Source: Limnoperna fortunei (Eukaryota > Mollusca > Bivalvia > Mytilida > Modiolidae). From it: 64,000 nucleotides of DNA. The position numbers and the translations under genes are program-made. The notes beneath the pieces were generated by a model. It was given only the letters and a program-made list of their open reading frames with translations. It ran no database searches and was not told where the DNA came from. The stretch's first letter is position 1, and each line of letters starts with the position of its first letter. Where the stretch lies: positions 11,914,641-11,978,640 of the forward strand of contig OX104122.1 in NCBI GenBank assembly GCA_944474755.1, written 5' to 3'. Below, piece by piece: positions 61,666-64,000 of the stretch.

Positions 61666-64000
61666 AGAGATTATGTCTACCAAATTTTGTACTACAAGGA
61701 GAAAACCCATTTTTTTACTTGTAGACTTGTTTCTACATTCAATATTTGTTTATTTCCTTTTTTCATATTTTTTAACACTGTAAACAACATAAATATTTCC
61801 ATTTATTCATTAACAGATGTTTTAATTAAAATGAGATCTTATCAAACAAAAATCGTTTTCATACAACAAATAAAACTAAAGCTCAAGGTAACACGTATTT
61901 GGTGAAACAAACATCTGGAATGAAATCATATTTGATACCAATATTATTTCATTATTTTTAAATATCATGAAATCAAGCAATCAAAAAGTTCATGTACCTT
62001 TCTTTAAAAGCACTGAATATAACACACTACCTAAAAAGCAAAATAAACTACTTTAGTCTTTTATCTACCCAATGTCTTACGATTTTTTATAAACATTCAT
62101 TTAGAGCTTTACAAAGTACCAGTAGTTTTAATCCATGAAATCATTCTGCCATATTTTTCACAGTTGTATTTGAATATAAATGCTAACAAAAGCTTCCCAA
62201 AAGATTATATTGTTACCAAGGTTACTTAAATGAAACAAATATGTCCCTTTTTTTTTAGGTAAGCTAAAATTTTGTGGAAAAAGTGGTATTCAATTTTTCT
62301 TGAAAAATCTAAAAAATGTATTTTAAATATTGTTGTACAAAGCATGTTACTTTTTTCATTGATAACATTAAAAACATGATGCATGTTAAACATGTATAAA
62401 AATGAAATTCTGAAATAAAATTCCCGTCAACGGTGCCAGTAGTCAATATATACACCTAATTTATATAAAACAATTTCACAACACTGAACGTAGATCACAT
62501 GACATGTACAATAGTATATAAATGATGACAAATATTGTTTGAAATTACTCTAAATATGTATATTTGTCAGTGAGATACCCTTCAACATTAAATATTTATA
62601 AATAAATTTATGCCATAGTATTCTTTATCTTTATTATCAAAAAAAAACTAACAAGAAACAAATCCTAAAACATATATAAATGACTTTATACAATGACAAA
62701 ATTAGTTATTTTTTACTTTATTATTCGGTCAACTAAGTAAGTTTTTTAATATATATATATAGCAACAAACAAACCATACATTTAAGTCATTATACAATTT
62801 GCAAATAATTGTAATACAAAACGTTGTCTTCACTATCAATGAGTTACAATGCCCAACCCCCCCTCCCCCCCCCCCCCCCCCAAAGCAAGGTTATGACAAG
62901 TTATAATCTCCAACTTATGCCGGTTCAACCATCAATTGCACTACTGAAATGAAAAACAGCAGAGTACTGCAACGAAACTGAACACGAAATATTCACTGTA
63001 TTTGTTTGTTTTTTGTTTTTAGATGTATCCAGTAACAAAAGTTTAAGTAAAACGTTTTCTGATTGGAAACATCTGTAACTGGTTATTTCTGCCAAGATCC
63101 AGATTAAACCATGACTAGTGAAGACATACTGGGTAGACAACTCAACACTTTTATACCAAACCTAGGTTTTTCTTAGCAAGCAAAGAAGGAAGGGAATGTG
63201 AGATAGTAATATACATGATATGTTTTAACAGAATTTTATATATATTATTTTTACACCTAGCATTAAAATTCTGAGGAATGTAATCCAAGATAAATTATAT
63301 ACAGATTGAGGAAGTATTTTGATTTCAGCTCACCTACTGTTACTCTATATTGAGCATTTATTCACCCAACATTTGAACCAAGTTAACATACTTTTCAGTG
63401 TATTGAAAACAATGATTTGTATAAGGTTTTCAATTATAGTTGGATATGTCACTCTTTATTAAATTGTTTAAGATGGTAAAAACATTTTTTAAACATCTTA
63501 ATCAATTGCCAATTAAACAAATGTCTTTGCTTTATAATGCTAAATGTATTATTTCTTTTATTTAAACCGAGATGAAGGCTATTCTTGCCAAATAGTATTG
63601 AAAAATTATATTATCATTAAATGCATAATCAAATTATATTTTCAAAATAACCAACTTTTTTAAAAACCTTTTTTAACGTCACACATTCATTAAACAATTT
63701 GACGTCACGGACAACATGGACTTGGACGTCACAAACAAAAGAGTTTAGTTGTTGTAATCAAAAACAACTTTACAATGCACATTTTAAAAACACAGACATG
63801 GAAAAAAAAATCAAATATAAATTTATGTACAATACAACCCAAGCACTATAATAAATAAAAAATCGTATTGTTATGTTGATACAATTGGTATTCATGGTTA
63901 AAACATTTTTGGTTACTAAGACAACCTAACCAAAAGTCTGTCTGGTACCATGGCAACATTAAATGTAAAAAAATATTTTACAGTAAATTTCTACTTCTCC
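61666..64000. other. Right-edge AT-rich sequence
   Basis: Unique AT-rich DNA with a C-rich homopolymer (about 62856-62880) and three ACGTCAC-type sites at 63675-63731. No ORF with recognisable similarity and no RNA gene were found. Confidence 0.5.

Noticed and set aside
62856..62880. C-rich tract as a regulatory element
   Set aside because: Homopolymer runs of this type recur (7742, 17694, 33818) and may vary in length or be assembly-limited; no further support.

Overview
The window is animal DNA: AT-rich, intron-containing, with GT-AG splice junctions, tRNA-derived SINEs, MITE-like elements and very many minisatellites. The repeat style (SINE copies ending in CATTCAAACAAACAAAC-type tails, dispersed 'GTCTCGCCTGC' elements) and the invertebrate form of the gene suggest a mollusc, perhaps a bivalve. 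The species cannot be read from the sequence.

There is one recognisable gene, on the + strand: the 3' part of an ARHGEF10/ARHGEF10L-type Rho guanine-nucleotide exchange factor. I could join 15 coding exons between 8628 and 49940. Every junction keeps phase, giving 3084 coding bases (1027 residues plus stop). Exons 1-5 encode the DH (RhoGEF) domain from its first helix (TEKTYIDAL) through the [10 protein letters not shown] signature. Exons 6-9 encode the PH-like region and a helical segment. Exons 10-15 encode the WD40-like propeller and C-terminus. The N-terminal exons and promoter lie left of the window.

Roughly half of the first 50 kb is tandem repeat sitting in the introns: 76 bp (1-4472), 33 bp (4473-7677), 56 bp (9505-10900), 146 bp (11775-12930), 36 bp (14570-17075), 82 bp (20460-21415), 124 bp (23155-23645), 48 bp (29616-32765), another 48 bp (34263-37220), about 52 bp (38138-46452, split by a 2.7-kb TIR element), 34 bp (46731-47455) and 29 bp (47965-48770).

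The most unusual observation is that four of these arrays have repeat units that span a real exon-intron boundary of the gene. They copy the exon 2 acceptor and the exon 8, 13 and 14 donors, so a functional splice site appears about 20, 4, 65 and 20 times. The leftmost array has the same architecture: acceptor-like tract, 24-nt exon-like block, strong donor. It may have been seeded by an upstream exon of the same gene.

Beyond the stop codon (49941-64000) I see no convincing gene. The region holds three-prime flanking sequence, an hAT-like element with a protein-coding remnant, MITEs and palindromes, a SINE, a 41-bp array (59407-60555) that is open in all three forward frames, a 24/48-bp array (61300-61665), and AT-rich unique DNA.
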